Assembly (NCBI RefSeq): GCF_025465275.1
Contig: NZ_JAODNK010000028.1
Span: 1 to 64,000, forward strand
DNA length: 64,000 bases
Source of the DNA: Nocardia sp.
GTDB taxonomy: Bacteria; Actinomycetota; Actinomycetes; Mycobacteriales; Mycobacteriaceae
Reading direction: 5' to 3'
The position numbers were made by a program, and so were the translations under genes. Below are positions 8,430 to 16,881 of the stretch, in pieces. The notes below the pieces were generated by a model that saw nothing but the letters and a program-made list of their open reading frames with translations, did not search any database and was not told where the DNA came from. Position 1 is the first letter of the stretch, and the number at the start of each line of letters is the position of its first letter.

Positions 8430-9038
8430 CTACCGCGGGCGAATCGATTCGGCCAGCTGCTGGGCCGCGGCGCGGTCGATGGGCGCTTTGGCGCTGCCGA
8501 GCCAGCTGACCCACCAGCGGCGGTCGCCGGATTGGACTACGGCGGCATAGATCTCGGCTTCCGGGCTGGAGGCGGTGTCGAAGGCAATGCGGTAGAAGCA
8601 CGACTCTCCGGCGACCTCGCGGCCTTCCAGATCGAGGGTTTCGGTGTCCACCCGCTTGCCGGAGTCGGGGAAGAAGAACTCGCCCATGCCGGAGCCGACG
8701 GCGCACGCGGCCCGTGTGTCGTCGGATTCGGCTGCGGCGAACAGGGATTGGTCGAGCTTGCCGATCAGGATCATCCCGTCGCCGCCACCGGCCTGCTCCA
8801 GCGCGACCTGGCCGAAGATCACATGATCGTCGTCGCCCTCCTGCGGCATCCGCTGCCAGCCGTCGGGGGCCAGGAAACTCATGCCCGCCGCGCTGCTGAC
8901 GATGCGATCGGCCTCGTCGTGGGAGCGGCGCAGTTGCAGGAACGCCGAATAGCCGATGCCCGCCAGCGAGGCGACCAGAGCGACAATGCAGAGCGCGACG
9001 ACCCAGTGTGCGGTGCGCGGCGACACGGTCGGTTCCAC
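8430..9038 (-). CDS. Apa (alanine-proline-rich antigen)-like membrane-anchored protein
   Basis: 202 residues with one N-terminal membrane helix (residues 12-34). The rest matches the folded core of mycobacterial Apa/FAP (45-47 kDa antigen): ILIGKLDQSLFAAAESDD, GSGMGEFFFPDSGKR and WWVSWLGSAKAPIDRAAAQ with LAESIRP follow the Apa order closely. The Pro/Ala-rich, mannosylated tails of Apa at both ends are missing. Apa binds fibronectin and is cell-surface or secreted. Whether this short form binds host ligands is unknown. GTG start at 9038. Confidence 0.78.
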   Translation of the reverse strand: MEPTVSPRTAHWVVALCIVALVASLAGIGYSAFLQLRRSHDEADRIVSSAAGMSFLAPDGWQRMPQEGDDDHVIFGQVALEQAGGGDGMILIGKLDQSLFAAAESDDTRAACAVGSGMGEFFFPDSGKRVDTETLDLEGREVAGESCFYRIAFDTASSPEAEIYAAVVQSGDRRWWVSWLGSAKAPIDRAAAQQLAESIRPR

Positions 9039-9118
9039 CCCGCGACGCTAACAACAGTGCAGGTCAGTGCCTATGCGGCTGGTGACGCGCCGCGCCGGAC
9101 GGGATTATCACGATCGGG

Positions 9119-9565
9119 CTACCAGCCCGACGGCCGCACCCGGCCGGGCGTGACAACGTGCGCGAGCATATTCCGCAGTTCGACAACCGCCGCCGGCCCC
9201 AGCGACCTCGCCCAGTGCTCGGTGAACTGTGCCGCGGCGGCATCGGCGGCCCGTGTGCACGCCCAGCCCCGCTCGGTGAGTGTGATCAAGCGCGCCCGCG
9301 CGTCGTGCGGATGCGGATTGCGTTCGGCGTAACCCCTTTTGACGAGCTCATCGACCAGCTGACTGGCCGCCTGCTTGGTCACCCCCAGATGCTCGGCGAT
9401 CTCACCCACCGCCGCCCCGTTCGGCACCATCCGAACAAAGGCGAAGCCGTGCGCAGGCCGCACATCGGTGAACCCGGCCGCGACGACCCCGCGATTGACG
9501 GCATCGGTGACCTGGGCGGCGGCCGCGAGCAGCAGCATCGGCAAATCCTGGGCGGGTGCGGGCAT
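9119..9565 (-). CDS. MarR-family transcriptional regulator
   Basis: 148 residues from ATG 9565 (MPAPAQDLPMLL). The winged HTH is at AAVGEIAEHLGVTKQAASQLVDELVKRGYAER, followed by the wing PHPHDARARLITLTERG. The longer open frame upstream crosses the operator-like repeats and is not used. It diverges from the cupin gene at 9647 and very likely represses it. Confidence 0.9.
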   Translation of the reverse strand: MPAPAQDLPMLLLAAAAQVTDAVNRGVVAAGFTDVRPAHGFAFVRMVPNGAAVGEIAEHLGVTKQAASQLVDELVKRGYAERNPHPHDARARLITLTERGWACTRAADAAAAQFTEHWARSLGPAAVVELRNMLAHVVTPGRVRPSGW

Positions 9566-9581
9566 GAGTGCATCTTGGCAC

Positions 9582-9619
9582 TTGACAAGAAAGTCAACAA
9601 GCTTGACTATATAGACAAG
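9582..9619. promoter_or_regulatory. Candidate MarR operator/promoter
   Basis: AT-rich segment between the MarR and cupin genes. It contains TTGAC-N6-GTCAA (9582-9597) and an adjacent imperfect palindrome CTTGACTATATAGACAAG (9602-9619). Two side-by-side palindromes between divergent genes fit MarR binding. Inference from sequence only. Confidence 0.6.
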
Positions 9620-9646
9620 TAGATTGACTAAATAGGAGATGTGCAC

Positions 9647-10021
9647 ATGTCAGTAATCCGCACCGCAGATGTCGAGTCCCACCAGATGCACGGCTCCACC
9701 TTCACCCCGCTGGTCCGCCCCACCACCGGCAGCGCCGAACTCTGCGTCTGGCGCCTGGAGATCGCCCCCGGCACCCAGGGCGTAGCCCACCGAATCCACG
9801 GCGAGGAAGCCTTCGTCCTCCTCGAAGGCGCCGTCACCATCACCATTCAGGGCGAGCCCAGCACCCTCACCCCGGGCGACGCGGCCGTCGCCCCCGCCGG
9901 ATCCACCATCCGCCTCGACAACCCGGCGGCTGCCCCCGCTGTCATCATGGTCACCGTCGCAGTCGGCTTCACCGGCGAACTCCCCGACGGCACAATCGTG
10001 AACCCGCCCTGGGTGAACTGA
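9647..10021 (+). CDS. Cupin-domain protein
   Basis: 124 residues, a single cupin_2 barrel. The metal-site motifs are present in part: HRIHGEEAFVLLEGAVTI (G-x5-H-x-H-x3-E type, here with one His in HRIHGEE) and PGDAAVAPAGSTIRLDNP. ATG 9647 is favoured over GTG 9641 because AGGAG is then about 9 bases upstream. Small cupins beside MarR genes often handle quinones or small metabolites, but the substrate is unknown. Its stop abuts the convergent lipase stop. Confidence 0.85.
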   Translation: MSVIRTADVESHQMHGSTFTPLVRPTTGSAELCVWRLEIAPGTQGVAHRIHGEEAFVLLEGAVTITIQGEPSTLTPGDAAVAPAGSTIRLDNPAAAPAVIMVTVAVGFTGELPDGTIVNPPWVN

Positions 10022-11104
10022 TCACCGCACCGGCGGTGTGGCCAAGGCCAGCGCGAAGCGCAGGGCGCCAATGGCTTCCAGTAGGACGGAGCGCCCGGTG
10101 TCACCGAATGCTGTGCCGTAGATGACGCCGTGGATCAGGGAGGGGTGGCGGCGGAGTGTCACGTGGACACCGGCTTCCCGGAGGCGCTGGGCGTACTCTT
10201 CGCCTTCGTCGCGGAGGGGGTCGAAACCCGATACCGCGACGTAGGTGGGTGGGAGTCCGGTGAAGCTGGGCGCCAGTAGCGGTGAGGCTCGGGGGTCGGT
10301 GGCGTGCAATGGGTTCGGTAGATAGTTGTCCCGGAACCAATCCATGTGGGCCTCGGTCAGGACATAGCCGTCGGAGAAGAGCGAGTACGAGCGTCGCTTC
10401 CGGGAGACGTCCGTGATAGGGCAGAAGAGTAGTTGGAATGCGGGCGGAAGGCCTGTCGCGGTCGCCTGCTGGGACACGACGGCCGCCAGATTGCCGCCGG
10501 CACTCTCGCCTGCCACAACAATGCGTTCCGGCAGTGCGCCGAGCGCTTCGGCGTTCTCGTAGGCGAACCGATACGCCGACATCGCGTCGTCGATCGCTGC
10601 GGGGAACGGATGCTCGGGGGCGAGACGATAGCCGACCGAGAGCACCGGGAATCCGGAGCGGTCGGCCAGGAAGCGGGCGACGTTGTCGCAGGCGTCGATA
10701 CTGCCCACCGTCCAGCCGCCACCGTGGAAGAACACGATGAGAGCGTCGCCGGTGGACAACTCCAGTGGTGTGTACAGCCGTGCGGGAATCGGTCCCCCGT
10801 CCCCGTTGATCTCCAGATCCTCGATCCGGCGTTGCGGTAATGCGTGGCCGAGCATGCGGCCGCCGAAGTTCATTGCCGACCTGGAGTAGCGAAGGGGGAT
10901 GTCGCTCATGGGCTTTCGGGACATGAGACTGAACAGGCCCATGGCCCGCTGCAGACCCGGATCCAGGGTTTGGCCGTCGATCATCACATCGAAGTTCCGG
11001 ACTGTTTGCGGCCGAACGATTTTCAGTATGCGGGAGGAACCGCGCAGCAGCGCCCTGGCGATGCGATCCACACCCGGCGCCGGGGCGCTGTGCTGCTGGG
11101 TCAC
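10022..11104 (-). CDS. Alpha/beta hydrolase, HSL (LipR-like) family
   Basis: 360-residue carboxylesterase/lipase. Oxyanion motif HGGGW at 127-131; nucleophile GESAGG with Ser201; likely Asp in FDPLRDEGE and His in HPSLIHGV. A GTG start at 11104 overlaps the TGA of the SDR gene (GTGA), so the two are translationally coupled. Last gene of the TetR-FMO-SDR-lipase operon; the order parallels Rv3083-lipR-sadH of the M. tuberculosis mymA operon, with lipase and SDR exchanged. Likely acts on a lipid ester in the same pathway. Confidence 0.9.
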   Translation of the reverse strand: MTQQHSAPAPGVDRIARALLRGSSRILKIVRPQTVRNFDVMIDGQTLDPGLQRAMGLFSLMSRKPMSDIPLRYSRSAMNFGGRMLGHALPQRRIEDLEINGDGGPIPARLYTPLELSTGDALIVFFHGGGWTVGSIDACDNVARFLADRSGFPVLSVGYRLAPEHPFPAAIDDAMSAYRFAYENAEALGALPERIVVAGESAGGNLAAVVSQQATATGLPPAFQLLFCPITDVSRKRRSYSLFSDGYVLTEAHMDWFRDNYLPNPLHATDPRASPLLAPSFTGLPPTYVAVSGFDPLRDEGEEYAQRLREAGVHVTLRRHPSLIHGVIYGTAFGDTGRSVLLEAIGALRFALALATPPVR

Positions 11105-11946
11105 CGGGCCAGGAACCCCTTCTCGACCGGAAGCTGGGCGCCGGTGACGACCCTGGATCCATCGCCCGCGAGCCACACCACCACATCCGAAATCTCTTCC
11201 GGCTCGACAAGCCCGTCGGGCTTGAGCAGGTTGGGGGTGTAGCTGTAAACGTAGGACGGGTACTGCTCGAACATCTTGTACATGGAGGTGTCGTTGCCGA
11301 GCGGTGTATTGGTGCCGTAGGGGAGCAGGACATTCACCCGGATGCCGTATTCGCCGAGCTCGATCGCCAGCGATTTCGTCAGGCCCACCACGCCGAATTT
11401 GCTTGCGGCGTAATGGCCGCAGCCGGGCGGTGCCTTGACACCCGCCGAGGAGCTGATGGTCATGATCGAGCCGCCGTTGCCGGCCTCGATCATGGCGGGC
11501 ACCGTGGCCTTGATGGTGTTCCAGACGCCCGTCAGATTGATATCGACGGTCTCGGCGAACTGCTCGGCCGAGATCTCCCAGAGCCGGCCCCAACTGCACA
11601 CGCCCGCATTGGCCACCACGACATCGAGCCGCCCGAACTGGGCAATGGCCTCGGCCACCGCGCTCTGCTGACCTTCGAGATCGCGAACATCGACCTGTTT
11701 GGTCAGAATATTGCCGCCCTCGGCCTTGACGAGCCGCGCGGTCTCCGCGAGATCCTCCGGCTCCGCCATCGAATATCCGCTGAACTCGGTATTCGTGCAG
11801 GCGTCGACGGCGACGATATCCGCCCCGGCCCGCGCCAAGCTCAGGGCGTGCGAACGGCCCTGGCCGCGCGCTGCGCCTGTCACATAGGCGACCTTTCCGG
11901 TCAGCGTCTTCTCTTGCGGCGTAACGCCGGATGCTGCGACGGTCAT
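11101..11946 (-). CDS. SDR oxidoreductase, mycofactocin-coupled type
   Basis: 281 residues. Rossmann motif VAYVTGAARGQGRSHALSLA with the long insertion AVDACTNTEFSGYSMAEPEDL that marks the mycofactocin-dependent SDR subfamily, in which NAD is held and not exchanged. Active site: Ser in ISSSAG and YAASK. ATG start at 11946 overlaps the FMO stop (ATGA), and its stop overlaps the lipase start. The mft biosynthetic operon lies 3 kb upstream on the same strand, so an acceptor role for mycofactocin is plausible. Confidence 0.9.
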   Translation of the reverse strand: MTVAASGVTPQEKTLTGKVAYVTGAARGQGRSHALSLARAGADIVAVDACTNTEFSGYSMAEPEDLAETARLVKAEGGNILTKQVDVRDLEGQQSAVAEAIAQFGRLDVVVANAGVCSWGRLWEISAEQFAETVDINLTGVWNTIKATVPAMIEAGNGGSIMTISSSAGVKAPPGCGHYAASKFGVVGLTKSLAIELGEYGIRVNVLLPYGTNTPLGNDTSMYKMFEQYPSYVYSYTPNLLKPDGLVEPEEISDVVVWLAGDGSRVVTGAQLPVEKGFLAR

Positions 11947-13532
11947 GCACGTGCCTCGATTTCTTGTCGATCCGATGTGTTTTGCGAAGTGGGAGCGCTC
12001 TGCTTGCCGCCGCGCGCGAACTGGTAGTCGTCGAACGATGAGTGCCTGCTGAACCACCAAGCGCCGCTGATGGTTTGGGGACGGTAGTAGAGCGCGTCAC
12101 CCTGTGAGTTGACAAAATAGGTCCGAAGCCCCGGATTGCAGTCGACGGTGTAGGTGCGAATCAGCTTCTCGTTCCGGCGCATTCGGCTCACCCAGCGATC
12201 GAAGGCCGCGGGCCGCACCTGTGCCACCGTGGCCTTCCGCCGGGTGGCCTCGGAAATAATGCGGACGGCATGCCGGGCCGTCAGATCGATGAAGGTGTGC
12301 CAGGCGACGCCGACATAACCTTGCGGGCCGACCAGGGACCACCGGTTCGGAAAGCCGGGGTGCGCACTGCCGCCGTAACTGCGTAATCCATTGCGCCGGT
12401 AGTCCTCTGCGAGATCTTGTCCGGACTCGCCCATGATCCGCCCGGTCCGGTACGACTCCGGATCGGTGAACAACTCGTACCCGGTGGCCATCACGATGAG
12501 GTCGTACGGTCGCTCGACGCCGTCCGTGGTGCGCATGCCCTCGGTGGTGACACGTCCGATGGGGTCGGTGATCAGCGATACCGACGGCAGCGCGAGTGCC
12601 GGGAAGAAGGTGCTGCTGAGGATGGGTCGCTTCGCGAGGATTCCGTAGCCGGGGACCAGCGCCGCGCGATCGTCCGGGTTCGTGACCTCCCGGCGCAGCA
12701 GCAGCCGATACACGGACCGCCAAATCTTGTCGTACTGCGGCAATACCGCGGCGAGCAGCGAACGCGGAAGTTTCGGCAGCACATTGCAAATGAGCTGCAG
12801 CGGCAGTTCCATCAGTGCCAGCACCGCCCCGTTGAGTGCCGCGACGACACCGGGCAGCGCCAGCACCCTCTGCACGCGCGCGGAGATTTCGGCGTCCGGC
12901 TTGGGCAGGATCCAGGCCGGTGTCCGCTGATAGATATCGACCGACTGGGCCTCGCCCGCGATCGCGGAGAGTATCTGCACCGAGCTCGATCCGGTGCCGA
13001 TCAGCGCCACTCGCTTTCCGGCGCAACTGTATTCGGGATCCCATGCGTTGGGGCGCAGGATGGTGCCCGCGAATCCGTCGGTGCCGGGTATCTGATCGGT
13101 GGACTTCGGATTGATGTACCCGCCGACCGCATTGATGACAAAGCGTGCGGTAACCGGTTCTCGCCCTGCGATATCCAGCACCCAGACCTGGTTCACGTCA
13201 TCCCAGACCTCGCGCTCCACCGCGGAACCTCCACGGAAGTGCGCGTAGAGGCCGAGCCGCTGTGCGACATCCCGGTTGTAGCGCTGAATCTCCGGTCCGT
13301 CGGGAAAGAGCCTGGACCAGTTCGGTTTTCGCGCGAAGGGGAACTGGTAGAACAGCGTCGGAACATCGACGGCGAGACCGGGGTAGAAGTTGTCCCGCCA
13401 GCTTCCGCCGAAATCGTCGGCGCGCTCCAGTATCACAAAATTGGTGAGGCCAGCGCGTTGCAGATAGTGAGCGGCGGTTATTCCGCCCGGTCCGGCCCCG
13501 ATGATGGCGACATCGAAATAGTCACTTGCCAT
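11943..13532 (-). CDS. Flavin-containing monooxygenase (MymA/BVMO-like)
   Basis: 529 residues. FAD site GAGPGG at 12-17, then FGGSWRDNFYPG; NADPH site GTGSSS at 179-184; late ATGYELF motif. The Baeyer-Villiger fingerprint FxGxxxHxxxW[PD] is present at 154-165, but its His is Arg160 (FAGTILRPNAWD). Closest known context is M. tuberculosis MymA, which acts on cell-envelope or sulfide/ketone substrates. First enzyme of the four-gene operon, 23 bases after the TetR gene. Confidence 0.9.
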   Translation of the reverse strand: MASDYFDVAIIGAGPGGITAAHYLQRAGLTNFVILERADDFGGSWRDNFYPGLAVDVPTLFYQFPFARKPNWSRLFPDGPEIQRYNRDVAQRLGLYAHFRGGSAVEREVWDDVNQVWVLDIAGREPVTARFVINAVGGYINPKSTDQIPGTDGFAGTILRPNAWDPEYSCAGKRVALIGTGSSSVQILSAIAGEAQSVDIYQRTPAWILPKPDAEISARVQRVLALPGVVAALNGAVLALMELPLQLICNVLPKLPRSLLAAVLPQYDKIWRSVYRLLLRREVTNPDDRAALVPGYGILAKRPILSSTFFPALALPSVSLITDPIGRVTTEGMRTTDGVERPYDLIVMATGYELFTDPESYRTGRIMGESGQDLAEDYRRNGLRSYGGSAHPGFPNRWSLVGPQGYVGVAWHTFIDLTARHAVRIISEATRRKATVAQVRPAAFDRWVSRMRRNEKLIRTYTVDCNPGLRTYFVNSQGDALYYRPQTISGAWWFSRHSSFDDYQFARGGKQSAPTSQNTSDRQEIEARA

Positions 13533-13555
13533 CCGTTTTTCATCCTTCCACGTGA

Positions 13556-14155
13556 CTAGCGCGGGGCAAGTCCATTGATCAATAGATCGCTGGTGTGCCG
13601 CGCCATTTCGTCCGCACTGTCGAAGCCGAGCACGACAGACGGGAGTATTTCCAAGCTGAGCAATACCCGGACGATCCAGTCGCCGGCATGCATGGGATTC
13701 ATTCCGCTGTCGACCTCGCCGCGTTCCTGCGCGGCGATGACGAGGGGAGCCCAGAATCCGGCCCAGCGGTAGACGAGGTTTTCGCCGTAGTGCTCCATGA
13801 GAATCGCGATGACGCTCTCGGTGCGCAGTGGGGGAGCGAGCACCTGCGGCGTATTCATATGTTCGTAGATCATTGCGACCGCCGCGCCCACCTGGTCACG
13901 CAGGGTGACCTGGGGTTCGACAATGGTCGCTAAGCCGTCGATGAAAGCGTCGCAGATATAGGCCAGGCCCGCATTGAGAGCGGTTTCCTTATCGCCGAAG
14001 CAGTTGTACACCGTCCCGCGAGATACCCCGGCGGCCTTGGCCAGATCGGTCAGCCGGAATCCGCGTACACCGAATCGCTGAACACACTCCGCAGCACCGG
14101 CAACCAAGTCCTTCGGAAAGTCCTCGGTCACCGCACGCTTCATCGCGTTGTTCAT
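13556..14155 (-). CDS. TetR-family regulator of the FMO operon
   Basis: 199 residues from ATG 14155 (GTG 14164 and ATG 14143 are alternatives). The HTH is clear: GFRLTDLAKAAGVSRGTVYNCFGDK. It leads the same-strand operon TetR-FMO-SDR-lipase and is 69 bases after mftD. The likely operator overlaps its start. It takes the place of the AraC-type VirS that controls mymA in M. tuberculosis. Confidence 0.88.
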   Translation of the reverse strand: MNNAMKRAVTEDFPKDLVAGAAECVQRFGVRGFRLTDLAKAAGVSRGTVYNCFGDKETALNAGLAYICDAFIDGLATIVEPQVTLRDQVGAAVAMIYEHMNTPQVLAPPLRTESVIAILMEHYGENLVYRWAGFWAPLVIAAQERGEVDSGMNPMHAGDWIVRVLLSLEILPSVVLGFDSADEMARHTSDLLINGLAPR

Positions 14156-14156
14156 G

Positions 14157-14183
14157 TTGAACACTTTACGTCAAGATGTTCAA
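14157..14183. promoter_or_regulatory. Candidate TetR operator
   Basis: Inverted repeat TTGAACA (14157-14163) / TGTTCAA (14177-14183) with a 13-base spacer, at the start of the TetR gene and after mftD. Suits autorepression of the FMO operon. Confidence 0.5.
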
Positions 14184-14224
14184 AGAGGTCAATGCCCAAT
14201 CTTCGAATGGATTCGTATTTCTCT

Positions 14225-15415
14225 TTAGGGCAACGTATTTCGACCGGCGCCGAGTTCTCGCCCGAATCCGGGTGGGATCACCAGATCGTCCGGAGTCAGC
14301 TCACGCACACTGCTCCGGCCCAGACCGCGCAGCGCGGAATCGATACCGCTGCTGAGAATGTCGAGCACATTCTCGACCCCCGGCTGACCCGCGCTGGCCA
14401 GACCCCAGAGGTACGCGCGTCCGATCATGACCGCGCGGGCGCCGAGCGCGAGGGCCTTCACCACATCGCTGCCGCGGCGGATACCGCCGTCGAGTACCAC
14501 CTCGATCTGGTCGCCCACCGCCGCGGCGACGGCGGGCAGCGCTCGAATCGAGGCCGGAGTGGTGTCGAGATTATTGCCGCCATGATTGGAGACCGAGATG
14601 GCAGCCGCACCCGTGTCGACCGCACGTTTGGCATCGTCCACGCGCATGACGCCCTTGAGCAGCACCGGGCCGGACCACTGCTCGACCAGCCAGCGAATCT
14701 CGTCCCAGGTGGGTGGCGTGGTCTGCATCCATTCTCCGTAGGCCTCGAAGAAGGTCGGCGACGGTTGGCCGGGGATACCCATATTGGGGACCGTGAGGTC
14801 GGGAATCCGGCCCGATTTCACGAAGGTCGACAGCCAGCGTGGATGAGTGAGCGCCTGTGGGCCGTAGTGGATGAGCGCCTTGAGATCGACCCGTTCCGGG
14901 ATGGCCGGACTGCCCCAGTCGCGGCCGTGGCTGAACGACCAGTCCAGTGTGACGATCAGGCCGACGACCCCGGCGGCCTTGGCGCGTTCCATGCGCTGAA
15001 GCAGCTGATCCTTGTCGCCGGACCAGTAGATCTGCAGCAGCGTGCGTGGATTCGCGGCGGTGACTTCTTCGACGGATTTGCCCGCGAATGAACTCAGCCC
15101 CACCAGGGTGTCGCGTGCGGCCGCCGCTCGTGCGACGGCCACCTCGCCCTCGGGATGAATGGCCTGCGCACCGACCGGAGAGATGATGACCGGCAGGGAG
15201 ATTCGCTGTCCCAGCACGGTGGTCGACAGGTCGCGGTGCTCGGTTTGGCCGACCAGATGCGGTGCGAAACCCAGCTCGCCGAACGCCCCGATATTGTCCT
15301 GCACGGTCAATCCGGATTCCGAGCCGGCGATCAATGCGCCGTATACCGATTTCGGCAGGCGGCGTTTGGCGCGGCGTTGTGCCTCGGCCACTGTCTCGAA
15401 CCAGAGGTTGGCCAT
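14225..15415 (-). CDS. mftD: Mycofactocin system FMN oxidoreductase MftD
   Basis: 396 residues, the same length as M. tuberculosis Rv0694. FMN-dependent alpha-hydroxyacid oxidase fold. It oxidatively deaminates the AHDP intermediate to premycofactocin, which carries the redox-active diketo group. The catalytic His lies in SVSNHGGNNLD; FMN phosphate motifs VVLDGGIRRGSDVVKALALGA and AVMIGRAYLWG follow. Its ATG shares a base with the mftF stop (TAATG). It sits last in this operon, whereas in M. tuberculosis mftD follows mftC. Confidence 0.93.
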   Translation of the reverse strand: MANLWFETVAEAQRRAKRRLPKSVYGALIAGSESGLTVQDNIGAFGELGFAPHLVGQTEHRDLSTTVLGQRISLPVIISPVGAQAIHPEGEVAVARAAAARDTLVGLSSFAGKSVEEVTAANPRTLLQIYWSGDKDQLLQRMERAKAAGVVGLIVTLDWSFSHGRDWGSPAIPERVDLKALIHYGPQALTHPRWLSTFVKSGRIPDLTVPNMGIPGQPSPTFFEAYGEWMQTTPPTWDEIRWLVEQWSGPVLLKGVMRVDDAKRAVDTGAAAISVSNHGGNNLDTTPASIRALPAVAAAVGDQIEVVLDGGIRRGSDVVKALALGARAVMIGRAYLWGLASAGQPGVENVLDILSSGIDSALRGLGRSSVRELTPDDLVIPPGFGRELGAGRNTLP

Positions 15416-16881
15416 TACTTGGATCCTTTCATTGTCGATCGTGATGCGGCCGATAGTGCTGTCGCAGCGCCGATTCGGCGGGGCGGACGGGCGAGGATCG
15501 GCCGGATCGGCACGGTGGTGCGGTGCCGGAGGCAACCCGCCCAGACACCCGCGCCGTAGGCGGCGTGGTCGGCGATCCGGCCGAGTACGAAGCGGATCGG
15601 GTCCAGCCTCGGGCGATGCTGGAAGTACGCCGTCAAGGGGGTGCCCAGGAGTAGTGAGGCAGCGGCCGCACGGCTGAGTCGGCGTTGTGCCGGTCTTCCG
15701 CTCCCATGAAGCAGCATTGCGGCCAGGACCGGTGCGGCGAACTGAATCATGAAGCGCCCCAGACCGAGCCAGGTCTGCTGGAGGCCGGTACCGGTGGTTG
15801 CGAGCATGCCGGTGGTCGGCAGTCCGGCCTGGCGCAGTGCCTTGCGGGTGGCCCACACCGACAGTCCGAAAGCCACGGCGGTCGGTGCCGGTCGTCCGGT
15901 GACCGCCGCGAGCACGGTGGCGGTATGCCACGGGTGCACGACCAGCGGAGCCAGCGAGTCCGGATGTCGCTGTGCCAGTGGCGCTGCCGAGGTTCCGTAG
16001 TGGAATCGCCTGGCCAGTAGTTCCGGCCACCGCTGCGGCTCCTGGTGGTACACCTGCACCGCGGGGTCGTAGCGGATACGCAGGCCCGCCTCGTGTAGCC
16101 GCCAGATCAGGTCGACATCCTCGCCGTAGCGCAGGTGTTCGTCGAATACGCCGATGTCGCGCAATGCGTCTCGGCGCACGATGAGCGCGGCGCTGGGTAC
16201 ATAGGAAATTCGGGAACCCGGCAGCACGCGCCCCTCGGCCGCACCCATATCCAAGCTGCCCGCGACCTCGCCGTAGCGGCCGGCCGATGTTGTCGCGTGC
16301 AGGGTGCGGACGCGCGGAGCGACGGCCGCTACCAGTGGGTCGGCGAAATGCGGGGCCAGTGCCTCGATCCAGCCCACCGTGGTTGTGCAGTCGCTGTCGA
16401 TAAACGCGACCAAGTCAGTGCTCACCGAGTTCAGCCCGGTATTGCGGGCAGCGGCGGGGCCGCCGCAGTGCGGGCGGCGCATCATGGTGGCCGAGTGCTC
16501 GGAGGCTATGTCCGCCAGCGCATCTCGATCCTCCGAGCCATCGTCCACTATCACGGTGGGATACGCGCCGCCGAGCGCTGTCAGGCATCGCCGGAGCATG
16601 GCCGCTCGATCCTTGACCGGGATGACGACTGTGACGGAGTAGGCGGTCTCGGGTTCCGGCGGTCGCGGATGTGCCAGGCCCACATCGGTGAGCCGTCGTG
16701 CCAGCGCCGACCCGGCAGCGGAACGCACTGGGCCGTGGCGCAATTCGGCCCAGGCATTGCGTCCCTTCGGCGAAAGCCGCAGTACTTTGATCGGCGATCC
16801 TCCACGCAGGGTATCGGTATCGATCTGCACGGTGTCGGCGTCGATCGCAAGGTGAAAGCCGTGCGGCAGTCCGGTATTCAC
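15415..16881 (-). CDS. mftF: Mycofactocin glycosyltransferase MftF
   Basis: 488 residues, GT2 family. It adds the beta-1,4-glucose chain to premycofactocin. A MftF-specific N-terminal domain (residues 1-75) precedes the GT-A core: TVVIPVKDRAAMLRRCL, VDDGSED, FIDSDCTT (DxD-like) and GEDVDLIWRLHEAG. Hydrophobic segments near the C-terminus suggest membrane association. A GTG start at 16881 overlaps the SDR stop (GTGA). Confidence 0.93.
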   Translation of the reverse strand: MNTGLPHGFHLAIDADTVQIDTDTLRGGSPIKVLRLSPKGRNAWAELRHGPVRSAAGSALARRLTDVGLAHPRPPEPETAYSVTVVIPVKDRAAMLRRCLTALGGAYPTVIVDDGSEDRDALADIASEHSATMMRRPHCGGPAAARNTGLNSVSTDLVAFIDSDCTTTVGWIEALAPHFADPLVAAVAPRVRTLHATTSAGRYGEVAGSLDMGAAEGRVLPGSRISYVPSAALIVRRDALRDIGVFDEHLRYGEDVDLIWRLHEAGLRIRYDPAVQVYHQEPQRWPELLARRFHYGTSAAPLAQRHPDSLAPLVVHPWHTATVLAAVTGRPAPTAVAFGLSVWATRKALRQAGLPTTGMLATTGTGLQQTWLGLGRFMIQFAAPVLAAMLLHGSGRPAQRRLSRAAAASLLLGTPLTAYFQHRPRLDPIRFVLGRIADHAAYGAGVWAGCLRHRTTVPIRPILARPPRRIGAATALSAASRSTMKGSK

